Assembly: GCA_014706295.1 (NCBI GenBank)
Contig: JACSVZ010000024.1
Location: 3,403,136 to 3,467,135 of the forward strand
DNA: 64,000 nucleotides
Direction of reading: 5' to 3'
DNA from: Lycocorax pyrrhopterus obiensis
Taxonomy: Eukaryota; Chordata; Aves; Passeriformes; Paradisaeidae
This document shows, piece after piece, positions 22,548-35,880 of this stretch. The notes beneath the pieces were generated by a model. That model was not told the origin of the DNA and made no database searches. It worked only from the letters and a program-made list of their open reading frames with translations. The position numbers and the translations under genes were made by a program. Within the stretch, counting starts at the first letter, position 1. Every line of letters starts with the position of its first letter.

Positions 22548-25500
22548 ATGGTGAAGCCGCGGTACAAGGGCCGCTGCTCCATCAACCCCTCCCGCGCCAG
22601 CACCAACCCCGGTACGGTCGGGGCCGCTGGCCGGGCCGGGCCGGGTAGGACCGGACCGGACCGGACCGGACCGGGGCTGATATTCTCTTGTCTCCGCAGA
22701 TCGTGTCGGGGGCGAGGGAGGGAACAACATGCGGGACCGAGCGACCATCCGGCGCCTCAACATGTACCGGCAGAAGGAGCGCAGGTGAGCGCGGCGCGGC
22801 CCGGCCCGTAGGGGCGGTGGGTCGTGGCCTTGCCGCCTTCCCGGTACCGGCCGGGCAGGGCCGCGCCAGGGACAGGCGACAAAACGCCTCGTTACTGGCA
22901 CGGTGTCACTGCATCGTGTGCTCTGTAACCCCGTGAGCTGCAGAGCTTGATCCCGAGCTCTCGGTAGCCCAGCGATGTACCAGGAATACAGCTGGGAAAC
23001 ACCTGATGCATCTGCCTGGAATGTCATGAGACCCAAAACACCCAGAATTCCCGAATTTCCCACAGCAGCATAGCTCAAAAGCTCCTCCCCGCAAAATGCC
23101 TGAAGAACCTCAGCTCCCTGCAGCGTCTTCACAGAAGGTCCCACTGTGCCCCAAGGAGGGACCTGCTGCAGGACCCTCTGTGCTGCACTCAGGGATCGCT
23201 GGCAGGGGAGCAACACCCACCGTGTCTGTGCCATGGCAGTTCTGAGAGTCCTGTTTCACATTGGCACTTTTGGTTTCTTTTGCCAAATTTCTCACTGTTT
23301 GGAGAGCAAACGGGTAGCAGGGATTTTGAAATATTGCTGAATTTAAACCAGGTCTCATCTTGCGAATCCTGTATCAATGAGTCCTGCAGAGCTGGTGGGC
23401 AGAACTGGTTAAAGGGCTCCGTGAGAGAACACAGTGGAGTTTGCTAGAAAATGGTACTTGATGCCTTTTGCAGCCGCATGAGCCCTTCCTGGCCTGACAC
23501 AGCCAGCTGCAGGGAGGGTCTGGCCAGGCTGGAGTGAGACCGAGGGCTGTGACTGCCATTGCTGCTGCTCAGGGTTGAATTAACTCACCCGCACGGAACA
23601 CGCGGGAGAGCCGGCTGTAGGTGAAGGGTCTCTCTGCATTTCGTGGCTCTGCTTCTGGCCTGGTACACACAAGGGCTGGAGGGGTCAGTGCTGCCGCTGT
23701 GCACTGACATGTCTTCATTTGTCCCTTAGGAACAAACATGGCAAAGTGATCAAACCTCTGCAGTATCAGTCAACAGTGGCACCGGGCACAGTTGCAAGAG
23801 TGGAACCAAATATCAAATGGTTTGGTGAGTTTTGTCCAACTTCCAGACTCAGAAAGCTTAAAAACTGTTGAACTTTGTGTGTTGAAAGGTGTTAGTTTCG
23901 GAATGGTGGTCTGAGAGCTGTGTGGGACAGGTGCTGAAAGGGAAGGTGAGGGACCCCTGCTGTTGTCAGCCCTCACCTGTACCTGTGCTTTGGGGGTTTG
24001 CTTTTCATACACTCCCCTAAGTGTGGTTATTTTAGCTGCTGTGGCCATTCCTTGGGGTTTGCCCATGCGTATGGCTGTTAAGTGTCCTAGAGATACTTTT
24101 AAAATTTCATTTAAATGGTGGAAAAGAAAGGGATTGGCTGCCTATTTGTGCTGTTTGGGCTTTGTCTCAAGTAAAACCCTCTGGGTTTGTCACTGGTATT
24201 TTTGATCCTAGATGGAAAGTTCATGTTTTATTAATGTCCCCAGGGTCTTTGGAGCAGTTAAGACCAGGAATGACCAGGTGTAATGTTTTTTTTTTACATG
24301 CAGGAAATACTCGTGTGATCAAGCAGTCATCCCTACAGAAGTTCCAGGAGGAGATGGAGACTGTGATGAAAGATCCGTACAGGGTGATCATGAAGCAAAA
24401 GAAGCTGCCCATGTCCCTGTTCTATGACCGGATCAAACCACACGTGGGTATCACTCGCTGTGCAGATGTGTGCACAGGGCTGCCAGGACAGTGATTTACC
24501 TGTGAATAGTTGTGCTGTCTCTGCTCAGTCTGGGGAAATACTGGGTTCTGGAAACCTTAGGAGGGGCAGCTGTAGTCGATTCCTTGGGGAAGGATGGTTC
24601 TGATTCCCTGTCACTTTGGGCATCGAGTGTAATGGCGAAGAAAGATACATTATTCAATAAAAATTCTCATTTTCCAATAGGAAATTACCCCAAAAATTCT
24701 TTCCTGTGAGGGTGGTGAGGCCCTGGCACAGGGTGCCCAGAGAAGCTGTGGCTGCCCCTGGATCCCTGGAAGTGTCCAAGGTCAGGTTGGACTGGGCTTG
24801 GAGCAACCTGGGACAGTGGAAGGTGTCCCTGCCCATGGCAGGGGATGGAACAAGATGGGCTTTAAGGGCCCTTCCAGCCCAAAGCCTTCTGTGATTCTAT
24901 GATAGGTTATGATATTACCATATTATGATCTAATTTCTGCTAGGTTCGTGTGCCAGCTGATGTTCTAATGCTTCTAACAGCTCCTGGGCCTTTTTTGAGG
25001 CTGCTTTGCACTGCAGACACTCATGCAATGAATTTGAACTCAAATACGTGTGTTTTATCCTGTATCAGAAATTCTTGTTCATTCAGCCTTTGATTATAGT
25101 ACATCAAGTTTTAGTTACTCCCATATTTTTTCACGGTGTCTAAACCATTATTTTGGACTCTTGGTAGCTATTTTGTCATATGGAAACTTTCTAGGTTCAT
25201 GTCATAAGAACATTATTTAAATTAGGGGAAAAGTTGTGTTAAAATGTGCATTACAAAAAAAAATTGCTGCTTTCAGCGATAGATTGTTTGCTGTTCCAAG
25301 AAAAGCTGGCTTTCATTGCAAGCTTTAAAATCTACAATTTTGATTGTAATTATCCCTGACAAAAATCTGAGAATTTGGCAAGATTTGTGCTCTTGTTAGA
25401 AAAATAAGAAATGATCAAAGATAGCAGCTGAATTTTCATCACAGTTGTTGTAATTGCATTTGACACCATTTATGGTGGAAGAACTGAAGCATGGTTTGTT

Positions 25501-28500
25501 GGCAAGTGCAGAATGTTGTTGCTTATTAAATATCCACTCTTGTGTTTCTCAAAGCTTGAGCTGGAAAACTCAGACTTTGTTAGGGAAGTGCCTGTCACTT
25601 GTTACAGGCTGCTAGGGCTGTGCTGAACTCGAGGCTCCTTCACTATGTGTCACGAGAGATGGAAAAAATGGTGCTTGGGGTTTATTTTTTTACCAACCTA
25701 TTTTTCCTCAGACCTCCAGAGTTCACATTCTTGACACAGAAACATTTGAAACAACGTTTGGCCCTAAATCACAAAGGAAAAGACCAACTCTGTCTGCAAG
25801 TGACGTGCAATCTCTGGTGGAGAATGCTGAGGCCTCGTCAGAGTCTTATGACCAGGGCAAGGACCGAGACCTGGTGACAGAGGACACTGGTGTAAGGTGA
25901 CTGGAAAGGAAAAATGATTCATTGTTTACATGTATGAAAAGCCAGCCTTGTTTTTAAAAGAGGTATCTGGTACCTCCATGAACGCTGTTACTGTGTGAGG
26001 AGTAAGGAAAAGGAGATTAGCTGAATATGGGATTTTGGTTAAATACCAACTATTACTTGGGCTTTGTCCCCTCTTTTGTCTGTAAATGGCTTTAGAGAAG
26101 CAAAGAAGACCCTGACCCTGTATCTATGGTTGCTGATGTTTCTGGTGATGTCTTCTAGGGATGAAGCACAAGAGGAAATCTTTAAGAAAGGACAGTCCAA
26201 AAGAATCTGGGGTGAGCTCTACAAGGTAAACAACACTTGGAATTTGCAGCAGTCGCATCTGTCAGCCTTTACACAGTTGGGGGCTTCAGCACAGCATTGA
26301 AATCCTGTACAGCAACAATGAGAAAAACTCAGAGACGATTTTCATTTCCAAATATCTGCCTGACTGAGCTTGATTCTTGAGCTCTTGTCCTACAGGAACA
26401 AACATTCTTAAAATCCATGATCTAGAAGAGGACTGGCAGAGTGAAGGTGTAAGTTTCTCTTGGATTCCTGCGTCTTCACCACAAGTAAAAGAGTCATGTT
26501 CTCTTAAGTTTCTTAAGGCTAAAAATATCTAGCATGTTGATGGGATCATCTTGGGAGAGCTCTGACCCTCAATTCTCCATGAGCTGCCATGGCTGCCAGA
26601 GAACTGGAGACTGAGAGAATTGGGGTGTTATGAGCAGTTTGTGGGCTCTCAGTGACTCTTAGGTGTGAAATTGCTTGACTTTTTGCTCTGAATTTCTGAA
26701 TGTAGCTTAAAACCTTTTCATTTGGATCTAAAAGCACTGGGAATGATTGAGCAAAACAGATTTCAGTAAGAGGCTGCCAAAACTGCAGGAAAAAGCTGTG
26801 AAACAAATTCACTTGGCTTGAAGCAAGTTGTAAAATGACAGCTCCCTGCTGTAGTTACTTAGTGGACTAACAGCAGGTTCCTGCTTAGTTGTGTGTTTCA
26901 TATTGATCCAGAAAACATCCTTTATACCCTGATCCATTATGAAATGGTAGAAGGGAGCTGTTGCTGAATGGATGACAAACACTGGGGGTTTGTGTGCTGC
27001 AGCACTCTAGTTTTCCCATTTGGGTGTAGTGTTTTCTTTCCCTGGTGCATAAGAACAAGTAAAAGTCATTCAGCTGTCCAGGCTGAATTTGGAGGGGATT
27101 TAGGAGAACAGAGAGTGGAGCATCAATGGATGTTAGTCTGAACTTCACTAGTCTGTGGGGAAGTAGCAGTTTGTGAAGGATACAAGGTTTTTAAATTAAT
27201 GATGTAGTTTCAAATATGACTAGTTTTCATTTGGGAGGTACAGATACTTTGCCTTCTGCAAAATCCTTTACTTCTGTGTGAATTTTTTATTTTTCAGGTG
27301 ATTGATTCATCAGATGTTGTTGTTCAAGTTCTTGATGCCCGGGATCCCATAGGCACTCGCTCCCCTCATGTGGAATCCTACCTTAAAAAGGAGAAGCACT
27401 GGAAACATCTCATTTTTGTCCTGAACAAATGTGATCTCGTTCCTACTTGGGCCACTGTAAGCACAGTCCTGTCTATTATTCCGTGGACCTTCTTTGTTCC
27501 TGTTGTAGCTGTGCTGTAGCTCCGTGCCAGTCCCCATGCTGGTCTGGAAGGGCGTACTGCAGCTGGGGCACTGGGAGTTCTCTGCTTGCCTGCAGTAAAA
27601 GTAACAATTACCATGTAAATCTGTCCAAGTTTGGCCAAGTTGAGCAACACACACCAGCCACAAATTCCCTACTTCCTCTGTCTGGAGTTCAGTTCAGCTG
27701 TTGTCTCCAGAGTATGCTAAACGTTAGTCTGCCTAGGATCCATATCCACCCCAGCTGGTTTGCTTTATGTCATTAAACTAATGAGTTTTAGCTAGCAGTG
27801 AAGGCGTTTTTGGGAAATTGTTTTGTCTTTTATACAAACAATACTCAGTGCTTTTAGCTGTTGGGTTGGGGAAGTGCTTCAAAGGTTCTTCCCTAGCAAT
27901 GTTCATGGCCAGTTGCAGTTGTGAGCCCAGTGCAGATGCTGTGTCCTCTCTGAGCACATAGTGTCACTCTCCAGCCCAGGGTCTCTAACCCAGTCCCCTT
28001 TTCCTCTCCAGAAGCGCTGGGTTGCTGTCCTTTCCCAGGAGTATCCAACACTCGCTTTCCATGCCAGCCTCACAAACCCATTTGGCAAAGGTGCTTTCAT
28101 ACAGCTCCTAAGGCAGTTTGGAAAGGTACAAAGTACAAAACAACTTTGGGGATCTGTGGTTGTTTGGGGGGATTACTGTGTGGTCTTTTGCTTTGTTAGC
28201 ATTTGGGGTTCAGGACTGCAGTGATAATTCAGGAGGTAATTCCCTCACTCCGAGATTTAAAACGATGTGTTATTTCTCACCAGTTACACTCTGACAAGAA
28301 GCAGATTAGTGTGGGATTCATTGGTTATCCCAATGTTGGCAAGAGCTCAGTGATCAATACGCTGCGGTCCAAGAAGGTCTGCAGCGTCGCCCCCATTGCA
28401 GGGGAAACAAAGGTAGGAACATCCCTGTGTTAAAGATACAAATGTGGTCGAAGGCAGAATTCATGTGAAATCAGCCTAATGACCTTGTCAAGTTCTGCAC

Positions 28501-31500
28501 TGACCTGCACAGGTTGTGTGACACTGAGGAGGTGCTAATGGACAGTCCCTGCTCTGAGGCACTGCTCTGGCAGCGTTCCCAAATTCCCACTCTGCTGTTC
28601 TGCAGTGCTGTGATGGGAACGCTCAGCTGCCCTCGCTCCCTGTCTGTGCTCTCCTGATCCAAACACTGGGTCAGGCTCTGTTTCTCTGACTCTGGTCTTC
28701 AGAAATTAAACAAGGACCGTGTGGAAGGCACTGATGGGGAACTGCTGATGTCTTTCAGGTCTGGCAATACATCACCTTGATGCGGCGGATTTTTCTCATT
28801 GACTGCCCCGGGGTGGTTTATCCATCAGGAGACTCAGAGACAGACATCGTGCTGAAGGGAGTGGTATGTGTCTGCACTGGATGCTGGAAAGCTTTCCTGT
28901 TGTCACTGTGATGGTCTCAGAGGAATGACTGCACACTTCCAAGGGTTGATCCTCTACCATGCTTTTTCAGGTTCAAGTTGAAAAGATTAAGAGCCCTGAA
29001 GACCATATTGGTGCCGTGCTGGAAAGAGCCAAAGCAGAGTACATCAGGAAGACATACAAAATTGATTCCTGGACGGATACAGAAGACTTCCTTGAGAAAC
29101 TTGCTGCTAGGACTGGAAAACTGCTAAAGGTGCAACATCTTCCTGCATTTGCGGGCTGGAAGAGCGTGTGGCCTGTTCTGAACACGGGAAATGGGAATGT
29201 TTCTATTGCTTACAGGGCACGGGAGGGCTGTGTGCCCTGCAAATACAGACATAAATTGTTCCTGTGTTTTCTCAGGGTGGTGAGCCTGACTTGCAGACTG
29301 TGAGCAAGATGGTTCTCAATGACTGGCAGAGGGGCAGAATCCCTTTCTTTGTGAAGCCACCGAATGCAGAACCAGGTCAACCAGGTCCCCAGGTGAGAAT
29401 GTGATGCTTGTGCCTCCTCTTCCCACATATTTGATTTTCCTAATGGTATTCCCTGCTGCTTTTCCCAGAGTGCCATGAGACTTGGGCAGTGCATGTCCTG
29501 GGCTTTGCCCAAGCCTGGTCCTTCAGGTGTCACTTGAATTCGGTGAGGACCAGGTAGCAGTGCTCTTTACAGAGATGTCTGAGCCGTTACTGACTACCTG
29601 AAATGTCAGTAATCACGTTGTCATCTTAGGCTTTTTCCGAAGAGAGAAAATGGAAATTGTTCCTGAAGATGGTGGGACAGACTTTGGGAATAATATATCC
29701 ATGATGCTCTTCCTTGCAGCCTCCTGTGTTGGAAGCATCTGTGACATCCAGCCAAGATAGTACTGAGGAGAAAGTCACTGAGTCGGTGCCATCAGGTGTG
29801 GAGCCAGAAGAGGGGAACAACACAAACACTGAAATCAGGCAGCTCATGTCCCACGTTCGGCAGAACTTCGGCAGGATTAATGTGGCACCTCAGTTCTCAG
29901 AAGAAGACCTGGTTCCTGTGGATGTGCCAGGTTTTGATGACACAGACAATGATTCCTCTGGAGAGGAGAAGCAGGAGGAGGAGGAGGAGAAAGAGGAGAA
30001 TGAGCAACATCAGGATCTGGGAGAGGAGGAATTGCAGGTGGCTGCACCAGGTGCCCAGGAGAGCTCTAAAGCAGTTCTTAGGGCTTTGGAGGACAAGATT
30101 GCAAAATACAAAAAATTTCTGGATAAAGCCAAGGCCAAGAGATTCTCAGCAATAAGGTACCTGAATCTGTCCAATACGTTGCAGGGGGAAAAAGGATTGA
30201 TGAGGCTCTACTGTAGTTTGACTCCATTCCTGACTTGCTTAAGTTCCCCTGTGCTGCCACACACCAGTTGCCGCAGCTTATCTGGCTTAGCTATAAGGGC
30301 TGGAAATTTGGCCAAGTAGCAGTTTGTTTTTGAAAGATTATTCCAAGAAGTGCTGTTTACCAGCAAATTAAAAATGTTCTCACTTTTGGAAAGCTGCCTC
30401 TTAAACTATGGATTAAAATTACCATTGTCTTGGTACTCTTGGGCAGCAATACTGCATCCTATGGATCTCTCCTTGATTTTGGGTAATACCAAGGCTGGAT
30501 ATGTGTGGGTCTTCGTGCATGTGCAGAGAATCCTGGCCCATACAGCTGGCCCAGTTTTAGCAAAGCTCACTCACCAGCCTTGTGAGGACTGAGATTTCAT
30601 AGTTTAAGTGCTACATTTCCTCTCTCATACAGTGCACGAGCACAGTAACTCCAGTGACAAGGGTACTGCAATATTTTGGTGCAAAGACTGTGGCTTTGAT
30701 GCTGACGGGGGACTGGGATCTGCTGGAGTCTGATGGCTTCTCAGAGGTGGTCACAGTTTGTGTAACAACAATCTTTTATTACTGGTTTTATCTTCTGTAG
30801 AATCCCTAAGGGACTGAGTGACAAAGTGTTTGCAAAATCCATGCAGAAGGCTGAAGAACCCAAAGAAATTGAAGACAGAGGTAAAACAAGATCGGTAGAT
30901 GTTCTTAATCTACATTTGGAAATCCTATGAGCCAGAGAAAAAAGGGCGTTAAGGGGAGAAGCATCCGTTGGATCCTGTGTGCATGTTCTTTTCCCCTAAA
31001 ACGACTTAAATCTCCCTTCAGCTGACCCAAGGGCTGCTGCTGAGCTGGTGTAGCCTTCCTATAGAACACTTGTGTGATGGGAGACGTCCCTCTTAGTGAG
31101 GGAAGATACAGTGAAGGCAAGTGTTGAGTTCCAGCAGCCTGGGCTCTGGGCAGGCTGCAGCCAGAGCAGCTCCCCTTCCCTGGGGTGTTACACAGGAAGG
31201 AGTGGATGGGGTCTGGGATGTTATAAAAGCAGAGATACTTCAGGCTATAGGTTTTACTATAGCTTCAGTTGCTGTAGTCAGTTTGAGTTAAGGCACAATC
31301 CGGTGGGAGAGCCCTGTCCTGACAGGACTGCGGAATTCTCCTAGACTTGAATGGGGCTGCAACAATCTGCTTCTTGAGAGCAGTTTTCACTGTAATAGCT
31401 GGTGATTCTCTCATGAGGAACATTCAGGTTGTTTGAGTAGAGACTCTTAAATACAGCCAAGGGAATATGTTGCTTGAGGAGTTGAGAAGGTGACCTCAGC

Positions 31501-32229
31501 CTGAAGTTCTTCAAACAAATGAGTGTTCTGGAAGATACCAAGTGTGTGATCTCTGCTGTTTGCAGGCAGCACAGAGAAGAAAAGAAAGAGGAAAGCAGAA
31601 GAGGAAGGTGATGATGATGATGACCAGTTGGGTAAACAACCTTGTAAGAAACTGACATCCAAAGAAGTAAGTGTGATTTCCTATAGTACAACTGAGCAGG
31701 GAAATAAGCTGGCTTTTTTATCCTTGGATTGCCTGTTGTCACTAAAGAGCTTTGAGACTTTGGGCATGAACAGAAAGGGAATGAAAACTGATTCTGTTAT
31801 GAATATTCTGTCACAACTTCTGTCATGCCCCTCTTACCTGACTGTGCCCACCAGATTGCATCTGGTATCTTGCTGACTTCCTCTGTAAAGACTGAAGTGG
31901 AGCTTACTCTCGTAAGAGCCGGCGGGGGTGGGTTCCGTATAGAGTCACATTAGTAACATTTTGTTTGAAATTATTTATTTTACTTAAGGCATGTGGAATG
32001 CAAAGTGAACACCATTGGAGAGTTGCAGACACTGAGGGTCTGGATGCTGGGGATTTGCTAATGTGTTTTGTGTTTGCAGAGGAGACGAGCCGAGAGGCAG
32101 CAGCGCTCCAAGAAAGTTGGAGTCCGGTATTATGAAACTCACAACGTGAAAAATAAGAACAAGAACAAGAAAAAAGCTGGCTTGGAGGAACAAAGATCAA
32201 AGCACAAAAAATACAAACATAAGCAATAG
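22548..32229 (+). CDS. GNL2: Nucleolar GTPase 2 (NGP-1/Nog2), 60S ribosome assembly factor
   Basis: Circularly permuted GTPase that binds pre-60S particles in the nucleolus and nucleoplasm and acts in a late maturation checkpoint before export. Coding exons: 22548-22611, 22700-22784, 23730-23824, 24304-24443, 25712-25896, 26159-26225, 27298-27456, 28012-28125, 28284-28412, 28759-28863, 28971-29129, 29276-29392, 29720-30156, 30801-30880, 31566-31666, 32080-32229. Phases agree throughout and give 728 aa; human is 731. An NGP1-type N-terminal domain is followed by the permuted G motifs: G4 NKCD at 255-258, then the G1 P-loop GYPNVGKS at about 317-324, then G3 DCPG at 361-364. A long acidic stretch (exon 13) and a Lys/Arg-rich nucleolar tail follow. 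The ATG has a good context and opens the conserved MVKP start. The gene converges with DNALI1. It appears intact. Confidence 0.97.
22650..22674. repeat. (ACCGG)5 tandem repeat in GNL2 intron 1
   Basis: Five exact copies of a 5-base unit, seen directly, within the 88-base first intron and the CpG island. Copy number may vary between individuals. Confidence 0.9.
24693..24905 (+). mobile_element. CR1 LINE 3' end in GNL2 intron 4
   Basis: The stretch matches the remembered 3' end of avian CR1 elements: the segment running from CCTGTGAGGGTGGTGAGG through GCCCAGAGAAGCTGTGG and CCCTGCCCATGGCAGGGG to the typical terminal TTCTATGAT-like unit at about 24894-24902. Only about 210 bases are present, as usual for 5'-truncated CR1 copies. 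It lies in sense orientation within the intron between 24443 and 25712 and leaves both splice sites untouched. The element lacks any open reading frame. The left boundary is approximate. Confidence 0.9.
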
Positions 32230-32240
32230 CTGCTTATTCT

Positions 32241-32246
32241 ATTAAA
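32241..32246 (+). terminator. GNL2: GNL2 poly(A) signal (ATTAAA)
   Basis: ATTAAA lies only 12 bases after the GNL2 stop, giving a very short 3' untranslated region. No AATAAA appears in the next few hundred bases on this strand, so this common variant signal is the best candidate. Confidence 0.6.
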
Positions 32247-32269
32247 TTTTACATAAAACAGCTCTAGTA

Positions 32270-32905
32270 TGCGGTGGCTTTTTTTACTATAAAACTTGCG
32301 GTTCCTGTTCAAAGCCCAGTGTGACCGGTCTGTCCTGGCCCCAGGAGCAGCATCTCTCTTTGTTCCTGCATCATCTGAAAGTTCTTTGTGCAGTTGGAGC
32401 TGATGGTATTTCCACATCGCCATCCCAGGCCAGCAAACACTGCAGTAGCCAAACAGCTATTCCAGTGTTGCTCAGTGGTGGGGTTTGGGTGGGTTTTTTT
32501 TCTGGAAACTGGCTTTATGGGGTTTTTCACATGACTACAGGGAATTCTCTTTCCCATGTTCACTTGCTGTGTAACCAGCTGCTTACATAGGTACCTCAAG
32601 CAGGGATTTCATTTGCTTCCATTGAGAAGTGAATCTGTGACTGCCATCATGCCCCTTCATTTCACTAGAAACGATCACACCCAGAGCTTTGGTGTCGCCT
32701 GTGCTCAGTTACTGCTGATGGTTCTGACAAGGGATTTTGATGTACAGTTGACAGCAGCTTGCAGGTACTCAAGGAAATACCCCCAAGACTCTGTCCAAAA
32801 GTGAGCTGTCGTTTCTTCCTTGGTGCATGTGACTTACATTTCTTGTAGACACTTTTATATTGTTTCTGAATCTTCTACAACATTTTCAAATTAATAATGT
32901 CAGAA
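32270..32905. other. Spacer between the convergent ends of GNL2 and DNALI1
   Basis: About 640 bases separate the two inferred poly(A) sites. I see no gene, repeat or structured element. Either transcript could read into it. Confidence 0.6.
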
Positions 32906-32922
32906 GTTTGCATTTAAAAATG

Positions 32923-32928
32923 TTTATT
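32923..32928 (-). terminator. DNALI1: DNALI1 poly(A) signal (AATAAA on minus strand)
   Basis: TTTATT on the plus strand reads AATAAA on the minus strand, 282 bases after the DNALI1 stop, in AT-rich DNA. This gives a 3' untranslated region of about 300 bases. Confidence 0.65.
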
Positions 32929-33209
32929 AGTTATTGCTTTGCAGGTCATTAGCACGTTACAAACAGGCAAGTCCCAGACAAGTTCACTGTTCAAAGAGCT
33001 GACTGCTGAGATGGCACTGAAAGAGGGAACAGTAATTAATGAAGCTCTTGAATTTCAGCTCTTCAAGAGAGAAAGAACACAGTTACACTGCCTGCTGTTA
33101 CTGGTAAGTGAAAACTCAAGATCGTTTTAGGAAGACAAATCTTTGTCACTAATTGCAAGCTTCTTGCTCTGACAGCTCTTCTGAGCCTGCCTTGAGGACA
33201 ACAGAACAA

Positions 33210-35880
33210 TTAATTCTTTGCTGCAACAATGCTTTCAAGTTGGGTCTGAAAAACAAACGAGACAGTGAGACAAATTAGATTCCCTAACCTAAAAAATAAA
33301 CCTGCAGTGCTACGAAGGGCTAAATTTTCTGTTGGATGTTCACAGTGAGGAGCTGAGGGACCCTGCACTGCTGCCAGGAGAGCCAGGCCAGATTTGTTCC
33401 CCAGCCATTCCATTCCTACATGTTTCATAAATTAGTTTGTCATTCCTGGCATGCACACTTGTTGCATTCTGAGGAGAACAGAGCTGGCCCTGGCTCCGTT
33501 CAATGAGAGACTCGGTTTAGAATGTGAAGCATCAAGGGGGAAATTAAATAAAAGCTGTTGAAACAGTGGTCTGAATTCTCTGATTTCAGGCTGGACTATG
33601 TGAGCTAAATGAAGTATTTGGCTCTCTAGCATGTGGAACACAAACTGACTCTGGGACAAGAGTAACTGGGAATAGCAATTACTGATTGCTGAGATTACTT
33701 GAGACAACTTGATGCCAGTTAGTGGATTGATGGGAGCAGCCACCACAATAACCCACAGCAGTGGCACACACAGCTGGTGAAGTACAGGTTCTTGAAGGAA
33801 GAAATGGATTCGGGGCAACACACACCTGATCTAAGATTGTGTGTCCTAAAACATTCCAAGGCAGCCTGAAAATGTGGGTTAGAAAGTAGGATCTGCAGGA
33901 AAAGCAGCTTGCTCTAAGGGAAATATTTTTAGCTGTAGCCAGAAACATTTGATGTTGTTCAGGGTGACATTCTTTCCTTATTCAAAAGATGTGGGATTTT
34001 CTTCCTTTTAAAAACGAAGTACAGAGCAGAAGCTCTGTTCTCCCCAAAGCCACATGCACAAAAAATTATCCAGTCCCCGCACAGTTGTTCTTGGGTAATA
34101 TTTAATGTTAAATGGTGTGTTGTGTTACTAGGGCTTTAATGGTTTTAATGAGAATTTTACCACTAGTATTTGGAATTTTGGATTTTTACTGACCTTCAGC
34201 TGCTGGTTTGTCCGTTTGAGGAACAGAACCTCTTCGCTGTGTTTCTTCTCTTCTATTTCTCGCCGTTCATTTTCTTGCCTTTCAATAGCCTCACATTTTG
34301 CTTTCTCTTCGCTCACTTGTTTTTCCAACTCCTTGTTTTCCTCTTCCAGCTCTGCAATCTTTGAAAACAGTACGGATGTCTCAAGTTTTGTTGGCACATA
34401 GTCAATATGCAGTTAAGACAGGACAAAAGTGTGTGTAGTACAGTCTTTAAAGCTGTAGAACAAGCTTCAGAAGTGCAGCTAAGCCCAAGGACAGTGAGCC
34501 GAGTATTTTGATGGTCTTTGCTGCCATCCCGTGGAAATGGAAACAATGGATATAAAATTTGCTATCATGTTTTGTATCACATGGAGAATGTTCACCCCAT
34601 CCATCATGGGGTGAACGGTCCCACTCACCCTTTTCTCCATGTTGGCCTTGCCCTGCTCGGCCTGCAGTGCCTTGCGCACGCCGAAGGCTACGCTGCTCTC
34701 GTACAGCACCTGGTAGGCAGACAGGGTCAGCTGGAGCTCGTCCCGGACCCGCAGCAGCAGCAGCCCCCGCTCTGCACAGCTCACTGTGGTCTGGCGGATC
34801 AGCTCGTCTGCAAATAAGAACAGTAGCTGCAGTGACTTCATCTGGGAGTGCTGGACACACACAGGGCCAGAGTTGCTCCTCTTACCCATTCCCTGCACCA
34901 CACAACCAAGAATTTACTAGAGATAGTAATAATTGATTTGTTTTGTTACATTGCAGCTGTAGCATTAAGTGCAGCAGGTAAAAGCTGAGTGATGGTACAG
35001 CCCCTCAGGTAATGCCAGTGATGCTGATCCCCTAAAGCTGTAACAGCAAACACTTAAAAATGTGTAATGACTTGTTGCAGTTATGGGGGAGCTTTCAGAG
35101 GATCCCTCTCTCCAACCCGTGGCCATCCCTTGCCTTTCAGAGACCAGCGCTGTGTCATTAGAGTGTGTAAGATATACACGGGTTTAAGTTACTTTAAATA
35201 AACTGTTGGTTTAAGTGCAACTAAGAGGATAACTAAGAGGATTTTAGGCTGGTGTTCATGTGTAGGCATCTCCTGACAGCCTGTCCTTTGAGTGTCAGCT
35301 GTGTGAGGAGCACGAGCACCGCGGGCACTGACCGAAGCACTGCGTGTAGAGCTCCCTGCGCACGGGGCACAGCCCGGTCTCCCGCGCCTGCCGCTGCTGC
35401 AGCTGCCGGTCCAGCTGCTCCTGCAGCAGCACGACGTCCCGGCGGGTGCTGGGCGCGGTGGACACCTCCTGCACCCAGAGCTTCTGCGCCTCCTCCCACT
35501 CCCTGCCAGAGAAGCACCGGCCGTTACCGGAGTCACCGGGCGCTCGCCGGGCGCTGCCGGCCCCGGCCCAGCCCCGCTCACCGCGGCGGCAGGATGGCGT
35601 TCAGGAGCTCCTGCGGCTGCTGCGTGGAGGGGATGCTCGCGGGGGTTCGCGGGGGGGTCCCCTTCAGCGGCTGACCCTGCGGGAACAGGAGAGGACAGCG
35701 CCGTAGGAGCGGGCGGGGGACCGCGGTCCCCTCGGCCCCCGGCCCGCTCACCCCCAGCGGAGCGCGGTATCCCCCTGCGTGCCCCCCGTCCCCGCTCACC
35801 CCCGCGGAGGCCCTGTCTCCCCGCCGGGACACCAGCACGGGCGGGCAGTACCGCAGCAGCGATTCCGGCGGCGCCGCCAT
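33210..35880 (-). CDS. DNALI1: Axonemal dynein light intermediate polypeptide 1 (p28 family)
   Basis: Subunit of single-headed inner-arm dyneins in motile cilia and sperm flagella, homologous to Chlamydomonas p28. Minus-strand coding exons: 35880-35800, 35676-35582, 35502-35333, 34807-34629, 34358-34194, 33245-33210, joining in phase to 241 aa; human is about 258. The N-terminus has the family pattern ending in LLRYCPPVLVSRR. The conserved core contains LLNAILPPREW (about 49-61), CPVRRELYTQCF (about 104-115) and CAERGLLLLRVRDE. The last third is a strong coiled coil (about 160-235) rich in Glu and Lys, ending LKRTNQQLK. The small final exon of 11 codons was found by its acceptor and the TQLESIVAAKN ending. 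The start codon sits in a good Kozak context. It shares a promoter with SNIP1. The N-terminal linker is shorter than in mammals. Confidence 0.95.

Noticed and set aside
24943..24985. AG-preceded stretch considered as GNL2 exon 5
   Set aside because: It does not continue the GNL2 frame or family sequence. The true exon starts at 25712, with matching phase and conserved residues.
30194..30600. C-box-like and D-box-like strings in GNL2 intron 13, considered as an intronic snoRNA
   Set aside because: The boxes are about 400 bases apart with no closing stem, unlike any snoRNA.
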